Assembly: GCA_964462985.1 (NCBI GenBank)
Contig: CAYXAA010000018.1
Coordinates: 1-64,000, forward strand
Origin: CAYXAA01 sp964462985
Lineage (GTDB): Bacteria > Pseudomonadota > Alphaproteobacteria > Rhizobiales > Stappiaceae
Length of the DNA stretch: 64,000 nt
Reading direction: 5' to 3'
Of this stretch, positions 53,844-62,964 are shown one piece after another (the first letter of the stretch is position 1; every line of letters begins with the position of its first letter). The position numbers and the translations under genes are program-made. The notes under the pieces were generated by a model. It did not search any database. It saw nothing but the letters and a program-made list of their open reading frames with translations, and had not been told where the DNA came from.

Positions 53844-54065
53844 GCCGGTCGCCCTCCGGGTTACAACAAGGAACTTCGGTTCCCCGCGTCGGGCCAAGCC
53901 CGATGGGGATGAAACGGGAATGCGGTCAGGAAGGACCCACACCGGGATTCCAAATCCGCAGCTGCCCCCGCAACTGTAGGCGGAGAGCGTTCCTGCCAAG
54001 GCCACTGGTCCGAAAGGGCCGGGAAGGCGCAGGAAAGGCCAAGACCCGCGAGCCAGGAGACCGGC
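53844..54065 (+). promoter_or_regulatory. Cobalamin riboswitch
   Basis: The conserved core is present in order: GAATGCGG (53919-53926), the B12 box GCAGCTGCCCCCGCAACTGT, then GCCACTG, GGGAAGGC and GCGAGCCAGGAGACC. The closing P1 stem is GCCGGTC (53844-53850) with GACCGGC (54059-54065). Downstream, GTCGTC and GACGAC (54087-54103) form a hairpin just before the cbtB ribosome site, which could be the part that blocks translation. It should turn down cbtBA, and probably the cob genes behind them, when adenosylcobalamin is plentiful. Confidence 0.96.
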
Positions 54066-54117
54066 CGGAGCGTTGCGACCCAAACCGTCGTCGGGTGGAC
54101 GACAAATGGAGACTGTC

Positions 54118-54300
54118 ATGACCGGACTTTCCGCATCAAAGGCGCAAGGCGCAGGCGCCAAGGCGGCTGCCGCGCCGATTCTTCTGCTTTCGGCCTTCAT
54201 TGGCGCCTTCGTCGTCTTCGGCGTCGGTTTTGCCCATCCTGAGGCGCTGCACAACGCTGCTCACGACAGCCGGCACGCGCTCGGCTTCCCTTGCCACTGA
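54118..54300 (+). CDS. cbtB: Cobalt transporter subunit CbtB
   Basis: 60 residues. One membrane helix (APILLLSAFIGAFVVFGVGFA) is followed by the His-rich tail HPEALHNAAHDSRHALGFPCH, the mark of CbtB. ATG 54118 follows GGAGACTGTC; an in-frame ATG at 54106 is possible. First gene under the cobalamin riboswitch, as is usual for this cobalt uptake system. Confidence 0.93.
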   Translation: MTGLSASKAQGAGAKAAAAPILLLSAFIGAFVVFGVGFAHPEALHNAAHDSRHALGFPCH

Positions 54301-54342
54301 CTGTGTAGGGCGGGCCGTCACAGGGCGGCCGTCGCTGTTGCC

Positions 54343-55095
54343 ATGATCTCCAGGATCTTCGGGGTCGCTCTCGGCGCGGGATGCGCTGCGGGCCTGGCCC
54401 TTGCCGTGCTCCAGGCAATCTTCACCACGCCGATCATTCTCCAGGCCGAGGCCTATGAGACCGTTTCGATCGGTATGCCCATGATCGACCACGCCGTTGC
54501 GACCGCGCAAGACGCGCGGATCTGGCTGGCCCACGGACCCGCCGAGCATGGCGCGGGAGGGGGCAGCCTGTTCGGCCTGCTTCCGGGCGGCTGGGCGCCC
54601 GAGGACGGCTTTGAGCGCACGGCCTATACCACCGTGACCAGCCTGCTCATCGGCTTCGGATTCGCGCTGATGCTGCTGTCGGCCATGCTTGCCACCGGTG
54701 TCACGGTCGATGCCCGGTCGGGGCTGATGTGGGGCCTCGGCGGCTTTGCCGCGGTCGCGCTCGCCCCGGCGCTCGGACTGCCGCCGGAACTGCCGGGCTC
54801 GGCGGCGGCGGACCTGGTTGACCGGCAGGTGTGGTGGATCGGTACCGCGCTCGCCACCGGGCTCGGGTTGTGGCTCATCGCCTCGCGGCCGCAAGCGCTG
54901 CTGAAGGCGGCCGGCGTGGTCTTGCTGCTCGCTCCCCATGTGATCGGCGCGCCGCATCCGCATGCCTACGCGTCGCAGGCCCCAGCCGAGCTCGCCGGCC
55001 ATTTCGCCGCGACGTCGCTCGTCTGTGCCGCGGTGTTCTGGGCGCTGCTCGGGCTCGGCCTCGGTCTCTTCTGGCAGCGGAGCACGGCAACGTGA
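54343..55095 (+). CDS. cbtA: Cobalt transporter subunit CbtA
   Basis: 250 residues and about five to six membrane helices, beginning ISRIFGVALGAGCAAGLALAVLQAIFTTPIILQAE, with family motifs AYTTVTSLLIGFGFALMLLSAM and a later HPHAYASQAPAELAGHFAATSLV. It works with CbtB to import cobalt for the corrin ring. The stop overlaps the GTG of cobU. Confidence 0.94.
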   Translation: MISRIFGVALGAGCAAGLALAVLQAIFTTPIILQAEAYETVSIGMPMIDHAVATAQDARIWLAHGPAEHGAGGGSLFGLLPGGWAPEDGFERTAYTTVTSLLIGFGFALMLLSAMLATGVTVDARSGLMWGLGGFAAVALAPALGLPPELPGSAAADLVDRQVWWIGTALATGLGLWLIASRPQALLKAAGVVLLLAPHVIGAPHPHAYASQAPAELAGHFAATSLVCAAVFWALLGLGLGLFWQRSTAT

Positions 55096-55646
55096 CCAAT
55101 GGCGCGCCACCCGCGACGGTTCTCGTTCTCGGGGGCGCGCGCTCGGGCAAGAGCGCCTTCGCCGAGCGGCTGGTGCTGGAGAGCGGCCTTGCGCCGGTCT
55201 ATCTCGCCACCGGCGCGGCCGGGGACGGCGAGATGGCAGAGCGGATCGCCGAGCACCGTGCCCGGCGCGGTGCAGCCTGGACCACGGTCGAGGAACCGCG
55301 CGATCTTGTCGGGGCGCTTGCCCGCGAAACGGCGCCGGGTCGGGCTGTTCTCGTCGATTGCCTGACCCTCTGGCTCGCCAACCGGATGTTTGACAAGGCA
55401 GATCTTGCGGCGGAAACGTGCGGGCTGACCGGCGCGCTCATGTCTGTTCGCGGCCCCGTCGTGCTCGTTTCCAACGAGACCGGCTTCGGCATCGTGCCGG
55501 ACAATCCGCTCGCCCGGCGATTCCGCGATGCTCAGGGGCGGCTCAACCAGGCGGTTGCCGCCGCCGTCCACCGCGTCGTGCTGGTTGCCGCCGGGCTACC
55601 GCTCGTCCTGAAACCCAATTCGAACCTGACGGAGATCCGCCTATGA
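55092..55646 (+). CDS. cobU: Adenosylcobinamide kinase / guanylyltransferase
   Basis: 184 residues (also named CobP). The P-loop is VLGGARSGKSAFAE, then YLATGAAGDGEMAERIAEHRARRGAAWTTVEEP and DCLTLWLANRMF, and NETGFGIVPDNPLARRFRD, all family marks. It phosphorylates adenosylcobinamide and adds GMP in nucleotide-loop assembly. GTGA overlap with cbtA; ATGA overlap with cobW. Confidence 0.95.
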   Translation: MTNGAPPATVLVLGGARSGKSAFAERLVLESGLAPVYLATGAAGDGEMAERIAEHRARRGAAWTTVEEPRDLVGALARETAPGRAVLVDCLTLWLANRMFDKADLAAETCGLTGALMSVRGPVVLVSNETGFGIVPDNPLARRFRDAQGRLNQAVAAAVHRVVLVAAGLPLVLKPNSNLTEIRL

Positions 55647-56683
55647 CGGCCGGACGCAAGATCCCCGCCACCATCGTAACCGGCTTCCTCGGCGCCGGAA
55701 AAACCACACTGCTGCGCAACCTGATCGCGGGGGCCCGCGGCAAGCGCATCGCCCTGATCGTCAACGAGTTCGGCGACATGGGCTTTGATGGCGCGCTGCT
55801 CGACGGCTGCGCCGACCCTGACTGCCGTGCCGACGAGGTGGTAGAGCTGACCAACGGCTGCATCTGCTGCACCGTTGCCGAAGATTTCCTGCCAACGATC
55901 GAACAACTGCTCGCCCGCGATCCGGCGCCCGATCACATCGTGATCGAGACCTCGGGGCTTGCGCTGCCGCAGCCGCTGGTGCGCGCCTTTTCCTGGCCGA
56001 CCGTCAAGCCCCGTGTCACGGTCGATGCGGTGGTCACTGTGGTCGATGCGGCCGCCGTCGCCGAGGGCGGGGTTGTCGCCGACGAGGCCGCACTCGCGGC
56101 GCAGCGCGCCGCGGACGAGGCGCTCGACCACGACAGCCCGATCGAGGAGCTGTTCGAGGACCAGCTCGTCTGCGCCGATCTCGTCGTGCTCAACAAGGCC
56201 GACCTCATCTCGCCTGCGGCCCTGGAAAGGGTGCGGGAGCGGGTGCTCAAGGAGATCCGCAGCGGTGTCGAGGTTGTTGCAGCGGAAGGCGGGCGGCTTG
56301 CCGTCGACGTTGTGCTCGGCCGCGATGCCGCATCCGAGGATGACATGGCGGGCCGCGAGAGCCACCACGAGTCCGAGCACCATGACGACCATCACCACGA
56401 CGAGTTCGAAAGCCACGTAATCTCGGTCGACGCCTTTGCCTCACCCGAGGAGATCGAGAAGCGGGTGCGCGCCGCCATGGCTTTGCCGGGCGTGCTGCGT
56501 ATCAAGGGCGCGGCGGCGGTTGCCGGCAAGGCGGCGCCGGTGATGGTGCAGGCCGTCGGCCAGCGGGTCGAGACATGGTTTGCACGCGACGCGCGGGCGC
56601 CGGGCCGCCTCGTCGTCATTGGTCTCGAAGGCTTCGATCTCGACGCGGTGAGAGATCGTCTGGAACAAAAGGTTGTGGCGTGA
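55643..56683 (+). CDS. cobW: Cobalamin biosynthesis protein CobW
   Basis: 346 residues of the COG0523 GTPase class. The P-loop is G14-FLGAGK-T, the metal site is C73-I-C75-C76 in TNGCICCTV, and VLNKADL is the guanine motif. A His/Asp-rich stretch (HHESEHHDDHHHDEFESH, about residues 240-257) sits before the C-terminal domain. It is thought to hand cobalt to the cobaltochelatase CobN, whose gene comes next. Confidence 0.95.
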   Translation: MTAGRKIPATIVTGFLGAGKTTLLRNLIAGARGKRIALIVNEFGDMGFDGALLDGCADPDCRADEVVELTNGCICCTVAEDFLPTIEQLLARDPAPDHIVIETSGLALPQPLVRAFSWPTVKPRVTVDAVVTVVDAAAVAEGGVVADEAALAAQRAADEALDHDSPIEELFEDQLVCADLVVLNKADLISPAALERVRERVLKEIRSGVEVVAAEGGRLAVDVVLGRDAASEDDMAGRESHHESEHHDDHHHDEFESHVISVDAFASPEEIEKRVRAAMALPGVLRIKGAAAVAGKAAPVMVQAVGQRVETWFARDARAPGRLVVIGLEGFDLDAVRDRLEQKVVA

Positions 56684-56704
56684 CGCCGAAGGACTGAACC
56701 CGCC

Positions 56705-59700
56705 ATGCACATCCTGGCGAACCGGACTGGACGGATTGACGCCGGTGAGGAGGCGGTCGATCTCGCACAGACCCCGGCTGACATTGTGGTCTTGTCCGCC
56801 GCCGACACGGAACTGGCGGGCTTCTCCGCTGCCGTGGCCGCGCTGGGCGAAAATGCCCCGTCGGTGCGGCTCGCCAGCCTGCTTGCGCTCGGTCATCCCT
56901 ATTCGGTCGACCTCTATGTCGAAAACACCGTCCGCCGATCGCGCCTCGTGCTGCTGCGCCTGCTCGGCGGGGCCGGATACTGGTCGTACGGCCTCGATCG
57001 CCTGATCGAGACGGCAAGAGGCCATGGTCTCTCGCTCGTCGTCGTCCCGGGCGACGACCGCTGGGACCCGGACCTTGCCGCGCGGTCTACGGTCGGTCTC
57101 GAGGCGGCAGAACGGCTGTGGCGCTACTGCGTCGAGGGCGGGGCCGGCAATCTGGCGAACGCGCTGCGCTTTGCCGCCCACTTGATCGGATCAGCCGAGG
57201 AGCCGGAGCCGCCGCGGCCGCTGCCGCGGGCTGGACTGTTTATGCCGGGGCAGACCGCGCCGGACCTTGACGCGATCAGGCAGACCTGGGGCGATCCTGG
57301 TGCGCCGGTCGCTGCCATTGTGTTCTACCGGGCGCTCGTTTACGGCGCGGCGACGGCGCCGATCGAGGCATTGGCCGAGGCTTTGGCCCGAGAGGGCGTC
57401 AATGCGCTGCCGATCTTTGTGGCTTCCTTGAAGGAGGCGGAAAGCGCGGCGGTGATCGATGCCCTGTTCGAGGCCTGTCCACCGGACGTCGTGATCAACG
57501 CTACGGCCTTTGCCGTATCGAGCGCCGGGCGAAGCCATCGGCCGACGGTGCTCGACCGTCCCGGCGTACCGGTGCTGCAGGCCGTGTTTTCCTCGTCCTC
57601 CGAAGACGGTTGGCGTGACAGCGACCAGGGCCTCGGCCCGCGTGATCTTGCCATGCATGTCGTCCTGCCGGAGGTCGACGGCCGGATCTTCACCCGTGCC
57701 GTCTCCTTCAAGGAGGAGGGTGTCCGCGATCAGGCGACGCAGTCCGTTCCGGTGCGGTTCGTGCCGAAGCCGGACCGGATCGCCTTCGTCGCGGCGCTTG
57801 CCGCCAACTGGGCCCGGCTGCGCCGCACGCCGGACGCACAGCGCCGGGTCGCGATCGTGCTTGCCAACTATCCGAACAAGGACGGGCGGCTCGCCAATGG
57901 CGTTGGCCTCGACACGCCAGCCTCGTGCACGGCGCTGCTTCAAGCGATGGCCACCCGGGGCTACGCCATCGAGCAGGCGCCGGCGGACGCCGCCGACCTG
58001 ATGGCAAGGATCGGGCGCGGGGCCACCAACGCTTTGGACGGGCGTGCAGAACGGTCGACGTGGCAGGCGCTCGATCTTGGCTCCTATCGACGTTATTTCA
58101 ATGATTTGTCGAGATCCGTTCGCAAGGCGGTCGAGGAGCGCTGGGGGGCGCCTGAAGCCGATCCCCATGTTGCGGACGGCGCGTTCCGGCTGGCGCTGCA
58201 TCGCTTCGGCACGGCTGTCGTCGGCATCCAGCCGGCGCGTGGCTACAACATCGATCCGAAGGCGACCTATCACGACCCGGACCTGGTGCCGCCGCACCAT
58301 TATTTCGCGTTCTATTTCTGGCTGCGCTATGAGCACCGGGCCGATGCCGTCGTCCATCTCGGCAAGCACGGCAATCTCGAATGGCTGCCCGGCAAGGCCC
58401 TGGCGCTGTCGGAAAACTGCTTCCCCGAGGCGGTGCTCGGACCGGTGCCGAACATCTATCCGTTCATCGTCAACGACCCGGGCGAGGGGGCGCAGGCCAA
58501 ACGGCGCACGGCGGCGGTGATCGTCGACCACCTGACCCCGCCGCTGACCCGGGCCGAGAGCCATGGCGCAGCGCTCGAGCTCGAGACACTGCTCGATGAA
58601 TATTACCTGGCGCAAGGTGTCGATCCGCGCCGGCTCGCCGCGCTCTCGGCCGATATTCTCGACACCGCGGCGCGCCATGGGCTCGACGCCGACATCGGCC
58701 TGACGCCGGAGATGGACCAGGCGACCAAGCTCACCCGTCTCGACGCCCATCTCTGCGACCTGAAGGAACTGCAGATCCGCGACGGGCTGCATGTTCTCGG
58801 TTCGGCACCAAAGGGGGACCAGCTCACAGACCTGCTCGTGGCGCTGACCCGGGTGCCGCGCGGCGCGCGTCCCCAGGACGAAGGCCTGACGCGGGCTCTG
58901 GCGCGGGATCTCGGCCTCGACGGCTTCGATCCGCTCGACGCTGATCTCGCCGTGGCCTGGGGAGGCCCTCGGCCGGAGCTTTTGCGAGCCGTCTCGGATG
59001 CGCCCTGGCGCAGCGCCGGCGACACCGTCGAGCGGCTTGAGCTGCTGGCCCGCCAGTTCGTCGCCAACGGCAGCGTGCCGGAAGGGTTCGCTGCGACGGC
59101 TGCCGTGCTGCATGAGCTCCGCGACCGCATCGCGCCCGCGGTGATCGCGTCGGGTCCGGCCGAGACCGAGGCCGTGCTGACGGCGCTTTCCGGCGGCTTT
59201 GTCGCGCCCGGGCCGTCCGGCGCGCCAACCCGCGGCCGTCCGGACGTGCTGCCGACAGGGCGCAACTTCTACGCGGTCGATGTTCGCGCCGTGCCCACGG
59301 AGACTGCCTGGCGCATCGGCTGTGTCAGCGCCGAACGCCTGGCCGACCGCCACTTCGAGGACGAGGGCGAGTATCCGAAGGCGATCGTGCTGACCTGCTG
59401 GGGCACGGCCAACATGCGCACCGGCGGCGACGATATTGCCCAGGCGCTCGCCCTGATCGGGGCAAAGCCGGTGTGGGAGGCGGGATCGGGCCGCGTGACC
59501 GGGTTCGAGATCCTGTCGCTGTCGGAGCTGAAGCGGCCCCGGATCGACGTGACGCTGCGGATTTCCGGCTTCTTCCGCGATGCCTTCCCGCATCAGATCG
59601 ACCTGTTTCAATCCGCTGTGGCGGCCATTGCCGAACTGGCCGAACCGGCCGAGGCCAACCCGATCGCGGCGCGGGTCGCCGACGAGGCGCAGCGCCTTGC

Positions 59701-60448
59701 AGCGGACGGCCTCGACCCGCAGGCGACACGTCGCCAAGCGACGTTCCGCGTGTTCGGCTCGAAGCCCGGAGCTTATGGCGCCGGCCTGCAGGCGCTGATC
59801 GACGAGGGCATCTGGCAGGACCGCTCGGACTTCGCCGATGCTTTCCTCGCTTGGGGCTCTTATGCCTATGGCGGCGGGGCGGCCGGTGAGACGGCGCGCG
59901 AGGCCTTGTCGGCACGGCTCGCGCTGGTCGACGCCGTGGTGCACAACCAGGACAACCGCGAGCACGACCTGCTCGATTCCGACGATTACTACCAGTTCGA
60001 GGGCGGGCTTGCCGCGACGGTCGAGACGTTGAAGGGCGAAGCCCCCCGGATCTATCACAACGATCATTCGCGCCCCGAGCGTCCGGTGGTGCGCACGCTC
60101 GCGGAGGAGATCGGCCGGGTGGTGCGGGGCCGGGCGGCCAATCCGAAATGGATCGCCGGGGTCATGCGTCACGGCTACAAGGGCGCCTTCGAAATTGCTG
60201 CAACGGTCGACTACCTGTTCGCCTTCGCCGCGACGACGCGGGCGGTGAAGGATCACCATTTCGACCAGCTCTTTGCCGCCTATCTGGAAGATGCCGCGGT
60301 CCGGGATTTCATCGCCGAGGCGAATCCGGCGGCGCTGAGGGAAATCCGCGCCCGCTTCGACGAGGCGATCGAGCGCGGACTGTGGGTGCCGAAGCGCAAC
60401 AGCGTGCGCGAGACGCTGGCCGGCCTGGCCGCGAAGGCGGCAGAGTAA
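56705..60448 (+). CDS. cobN: Cobaltochelatase large subunit CobN
   Basis: 1247 residues, the family length. Marks include RLLGGAGYWSYGLDRLIE, the HGNLEWLPGKALALSENCFPEAVLGPVPNIYPFIVNDPGEGAQAKRR segment, and the C-terminal HGYKGAFEIAATVDYLFAFAATT. With CobS and CobT (not in the window) it puts cobalt into hydrogenobyrinic acid a,c-diamide, the aerobic route. 21 bp after cobW. Confidence 0.97.
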   Translation: MHILANRTGRIDAGEEAVDLAQTPADIVVLSAADTELAGFSAAVAALGENAPSVRLASLLALGHPYSVDLYVENTVRRSRLVLLRLLGGAGYWSYGLDRLIETARGHGLSLVVVPGDDRWDPDLAARSTVGLEAAERLWRYCVEGGAGNLANALRFAAHLIGSAEEPEPPRPLPRAGLFMPGQTAPDLDAIRQTWGDPGAPVAAIVFYRALVYGAATAPIEALAEALAREGVNALPIFVASLKEAESAAVIDALFEACPPDVVINATAFAVSSAGRSHRPTVLDRPGVPVLQAVFSSSSEDGWRDSDQGLGPRDLAMHVVLPEVDGRIFTRAVSFKEEGVRDQATQSVPVRFVPKPDRIAFVAALAANWARLRRTPDAQRRVAIVLANYPNKDGRLANGVGLDTPASCTALLQAMATRGYAIEQAPADAADLMARIGRGATNALDGRAERSTWQALDLGSYRRYFNDLSRSVRKAVEERWGAPEADPHVADGAFRLALHRFGTAVVGIQPARGYNIDPKATYHDPDLVPPHHYFAFYFWLRYEHRADAVVHLGKHGNLEWLPGKALALSENCFPEAVLGPVPNIYPFIVNDPGEGAQAKRRTAAVIVDHLTPPLTRAESHGAALELETLLDEYYLAQGVDPRRLAALSADILDTAARHGLDADIGLTPEMDQATKLTRLDAHLCDLKELQIRDGLHVLGSAPKGDQLTDLLVALTRVPRGARPQDEGLTRALARDLGLDGFDPLDADLAVAWGGPRPELLRAVSDAPWRSAGDTVERLELLARQFVANGSVPEGFAATAAVLHELRDRIAPAVIASGPAETEAVLTALSGGFVAPGPSGAPTRGRPDVLPTGRNFYAVDVRAVPTETAWRIGCVSAERLADRHFEDEGEYPKAIVLTCWGTANMRTGGDDIAQALALIGAKPVWEAGSGRVTGFEILSLSELKRPRIDVTLRISGFFRDAFPHQIDLFQSAVAAIAELAEPAEANPIAARVADEAQRLAADGLDPQATRRQATFRVFGSKPGAYGAGLQALIDEGIWQDRSDFADAFLAWGSYAYGGGAAGETAREALSARLALVDAVVHNQDNREHDLLDSDDYYQFEGGLAATVETLKGEAPRIYHNDHSRPERPVVRTLAEEIGRVVRGRAANPKWIAGVMRHGYKGAFEIAATVDYLFAFAATTRAVKDHHFDQLFAAYLEDAAVRDFIAEANPAALREIRARFDEAIERGLWVPKRNSVRETLAGLAAKAAE

Positions 60449-60462
60449 CGGCGGAGGGAAGG

Positions 60463-61092
60463 ATGATCGACAAGACCAGCATGAGCGAAGCCGAACTCGA
60501 CGCCCGTCACGCCGACAAGATGCGCAAGAAGAAGGCGGCGCGCGACAAGATCATGGCGACCAAGACGATCGAGAAGGGCCTTCTCATCGTCCACACCGGC
60601 AAGGGCAAGGGCAAGTCGACCGCGGGCTTCGGCATGGTGTTCCGCTCGCTCGGCCACGGCCACAAGGTGGCGGTGGTGCAGTTCGTCAAGGGCCGGATCG
60701 ACACCGGCGAGCGCCTGGCGCTGGAGCGGTTCTCCGATCTCGTCACCTTGAAGCGCATGGGCGAGGGCTTCACCTGGGAGACTCAGGACCGCCAGCGCGA
60801 CATTGCCGCTGCCCGTGCCGCCTGGGAGGTCGCAAAGAAGCTGATCCGCTCGCAGGAGCACCGTCTGGTCCTGCTCGATGAGCTCAACATCGTGCTGCGC
60901 TACGACTATCTGCCGATCGAGGAGGTCGTCGCCTTCCTGCGCGACGAGAAACCGGACGACGTCCACGTCATCGTCACCGGGCGCAATGCCAAGGACGAGC
61001 TGATCGAGATCGCCGACCTCGTCACCGAGATGGAGCAGGTCAAGCACCCGTTCCGCTCCGGCGTGAAGCCGCAGGAAGGGATCGAATTCTGA
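60463..61092 (+). CDS. cobO: Cob(I)yrinic acid a,c-diamide adenosyltransferase
   Basis: 209 residues of the CobA/CobO type. The P-loop is HTGKGKGKSTA (44-54), with the N-terminal helix HADKMRKKKAARDKIM that covers the substrate, and LVLLDELNIVLRYDYL. It adds the adenosyl ligand to the corrin cobalt. GGAGGGAAGG precedes the ATG, 14 bp after cobN. Confidence 0.96.
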   Translation: MIDKTSMSEAELDARHADKMRKKKAARDKIMATKTIEKGLLIVHTGKGKGKSTAGFGMVFRSLGHGHKVAVVQFVKGRIDTGERLALERFSDLVTLKRMGEGFTWETQDRQRDIAAARAAWEVAKKLIRSQEHRLVLLDELNIVLRYDYLPIEEVVAFLRDEKPDDVHVIVTGRNAKDELIEIADLVTEMEQVKHPFRSGVKPQEGIEF

Positions 61093-61117
61093 GCGGCATT
61101 CGAGAAAGGAGCGCGTC

Positions 61118-61489
61118 ATGCATGGCACCTTCGTTTGGACCGAACTCGCCACCGGCGACGTGCAGAAGGCCATGGCGTTCTATGCGGACACGCTGGGATG
61201 GACATTTGAACCGTACGAACTGCCCGACGGGGACTATTGGGTGATCCGCTCGGGAAACGCGGTGGTCGGCGGTATCGGCGGGCTGGACACGGCTGCAGAC
61301 GTCGGTGCGTCCGCGTCGGCCTGGGCAGCCTTCATCGAGGTCGACAATCTCGACAAGCGAGTCGAAAAGGCGAAGGGCCTCGGCGCAACCGTCCTGCAGC
61401 CACCCCATGACGTCCCCAATGTCGGTCGGGTCGCCGTGCTGCGCGATCCGACGGGGGCGCTCATCGGCTGGATGACGAGACTTCCTTGA
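61118..61489 (+). CDS. VOC-family (glyoxalase-like) protein
   Basis: 123 residues with two beta-alpha-beta3 units: FVWTELATGDVQKAMAFYADTLGWTFEPY, and FIEVDNLDKRVEKAKGLGATVLQPPHDVPNVGRVAVLRDPTGALIGWM. Possible metal positions are few, and the usual His/Glu set is not obvious, so it may bind rather than catalyse. It sits between cobO and cobQ, with AGAAAGGAG upstream and its stop overlapping the cobQ start. No role in corrin synthesis is known to me. Confidence 0.88.
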   Translation: MHGTFVWTELATGDVQKAMAFYADTLGWTFEPYELPDGDYWVIRSGNAVVGGIGGLDTAADVGASASAWAAFIEVDNLDKRVEKAKGLGATVLQPPHDVPNVGRVAVLRDPTGALIGWMTRLP

Positions 61490-62961
61490 GCCGGCGCGTG
61501 CCCGCCCTGATGATCCAGGGCACCGGCTCCAACGTCGGAAAGAGCCTGATCGTTGCCGGGCTGTGCCGTCTGTTCGCCGATCGAGGGCTCACGGTTCGTC
61601 CGTTCAAGCCGCAGAACATGTCGAACAACGCCGCCGTCACCGCCGACGGCGGCGAGATCGGCCGCGCCCAGGCGCTGCAGGCGGTCGCTGCCCGGGCGGC
61701 CCCGACCGTGCACATGAACCCGGTGCTGCTCAAGCCGGAAACGGACATCGGCGCCCAGGTGATCGTTCAGGGCCAGCGCTTCGGTACCATGAAGGCACGC
61801 GAGTATGGTGGCCGCAAAGCCCAATTTCTTCCGAAGCTTGTTGATAGTTTTTCAAAAATCGCGTCAGAAGCCGATCTGGTGCTGGTGGAAGGGGCCGGCA
61901 GCCCGGCCGAGATCAATCTGCGCGCCGGCGACATTGCCAACATGGGCTTCGCGGAGGCGGTCGATTTGCCGGTCGTGCTGGTCGGCGACATCGACCGCGG
62001 CGGTGTCATTGCCAGTCTGGTCGGCACCTACGCGGTTCTCCCCGAGCATGAGCGGGCCAGGATCAAAGGATTCCTCGTCAACCGGTTCCGCGGCGACCCG
62101 GCGCTGTTCGGCGACGGCGTTGCCGAGATCGTCGCGCGCACCGGCTGGCCGGCCCTCGGCGTCGTGCCGTGGTTCGATGATGCCGGCCGGCTGCCGGCGG
62201 AAGACGCGCTCGGGCTCGAGGACGGGCAGGGAGCGGGACGGGTCAAGGTCGCCGTGCCGGTGATCAGCCGGATTGCCAATTTCGATGATCTCGATCCGTT
62301 GCGGCTGGAGCCGGATGTGACGCTGGTCCTGGTCCGGCCCGGCGAGCCGTTGCCCGGAGATGCCGACCTTGTGCTGCTGCCCGGTTCGAAATCGACGATT
62401 GGCGACCTCGACTTCTTCCGCCGCCAGGGCTGGGACATCGACCTTGCTGCCCATGTCCGCCGCGGCGGCCGGGTTCTCGGGGTCTGCGGCGGCTATCAGA
62501 TGCTCGGCCGCACCATCGCGGATCCGGACGGGATCGAGGGAGCGGCAGCGACGGTGTCCGGCCTGGGCCATTTAGCCGTCGATACGGTGCTTGCACCGGA
62601 AAAGCGCCTTGCCACCGTCAAGGGGCGGCATGTCGCCAGCGGCGCGCGCATATCCGGCTACGAAATCCACATCGGCCGGACCGCTGGCCCGGATTGTGCC
62701 CGCGCCTTCGCCATGCTCGGCGGCACGCAGGGCGTGGAGCATGCCGACGGCGCCGTCTCGGCCGACGGCCGGATCATGGGCACCTATGTCCACGGGCTGT
62801 TCGGCTCCGACGCGTTCCGCCAAGGGTTTCTGAGCAGCCTCGGCGGCCGTTCACAGCTCGACTATGACGGCGAGATCGACCGCACCCTCGACGGTCTTGC
62901 CGAACACCTTGCGGCGTCGCTCGACGTCGAGTCCATCCTCGGAATCGCCCGGAGCCGATGA
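61486..62961 (+). CDS. cobQ: Cobyric acid synthase
   Basis: 491 residues if it starts at TTG 61486, which overlaps the VOC stop; GTG 61498 is the alternative. The ATP-binding start is PALMIQGTGSNVGKSLIVAGLCRLF, followed by VRPFKPQNMSNNA. The glutaminase half has VLGVCGGYQMLGRTI, with the catalytic Cys, and the late GTYVHGLF His. It amidates side chains b, d, e and g of adenosylcobyrinic a,c-diamide. Confidence 0.95.
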   Translation: MSRRVPALMIQGTGSNVGKSLIVAGLCRLFADRGLTVRPFKPQNMSNNAAVTADGGEIGRAQALQAVAARAAPTVHMNPVLLKPETDIGAQVIVQGQRFGTMKAREYGGRKAQFLPKLVDSFSKIASEADLVLVEGAGSPAEINLRAGDIANMGFAEAVDLPVVLVGDIDRGGVIASLVGTYAVLPEHERARIKGFLVNRFRGDPALFGDGVAEIVARTGWPALGVVPWFDDAGRLPAEDALGLEDGQGAGRVKVAVPVISRIANFDDLDPLRLEPDVTLVLVRPGEPLPGDADLVLLPGSKSTIGDLDFFRRQGWDIDLAAHVRRGGRVLGVCGGYQMLGRTIADPDGIEGAAATVSGLGHLAVDTVLAPEKRLATVKGRHVASGARISGYEIHIGRTAGPDCARAFAMLGGTQGVEHADGAVSADGRIMGTYVHGLFGSDAFRQGFLSSLGGRSQLDYDGEIDRTLDGLAEHLAASLDVESILGIARSR

Positions 62962-62964
62962 AGC

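Noticed and set aside
57191..60259. A very long open frame (over 1000 codons) on the - strand opposite cobN
   Set aside because: It mirrors the cobN codon pattern in GC-rich DNA, has an Arg/Asp/His/Gly-heavy composition, and has no ribosome site or family motif. cobN is certain.
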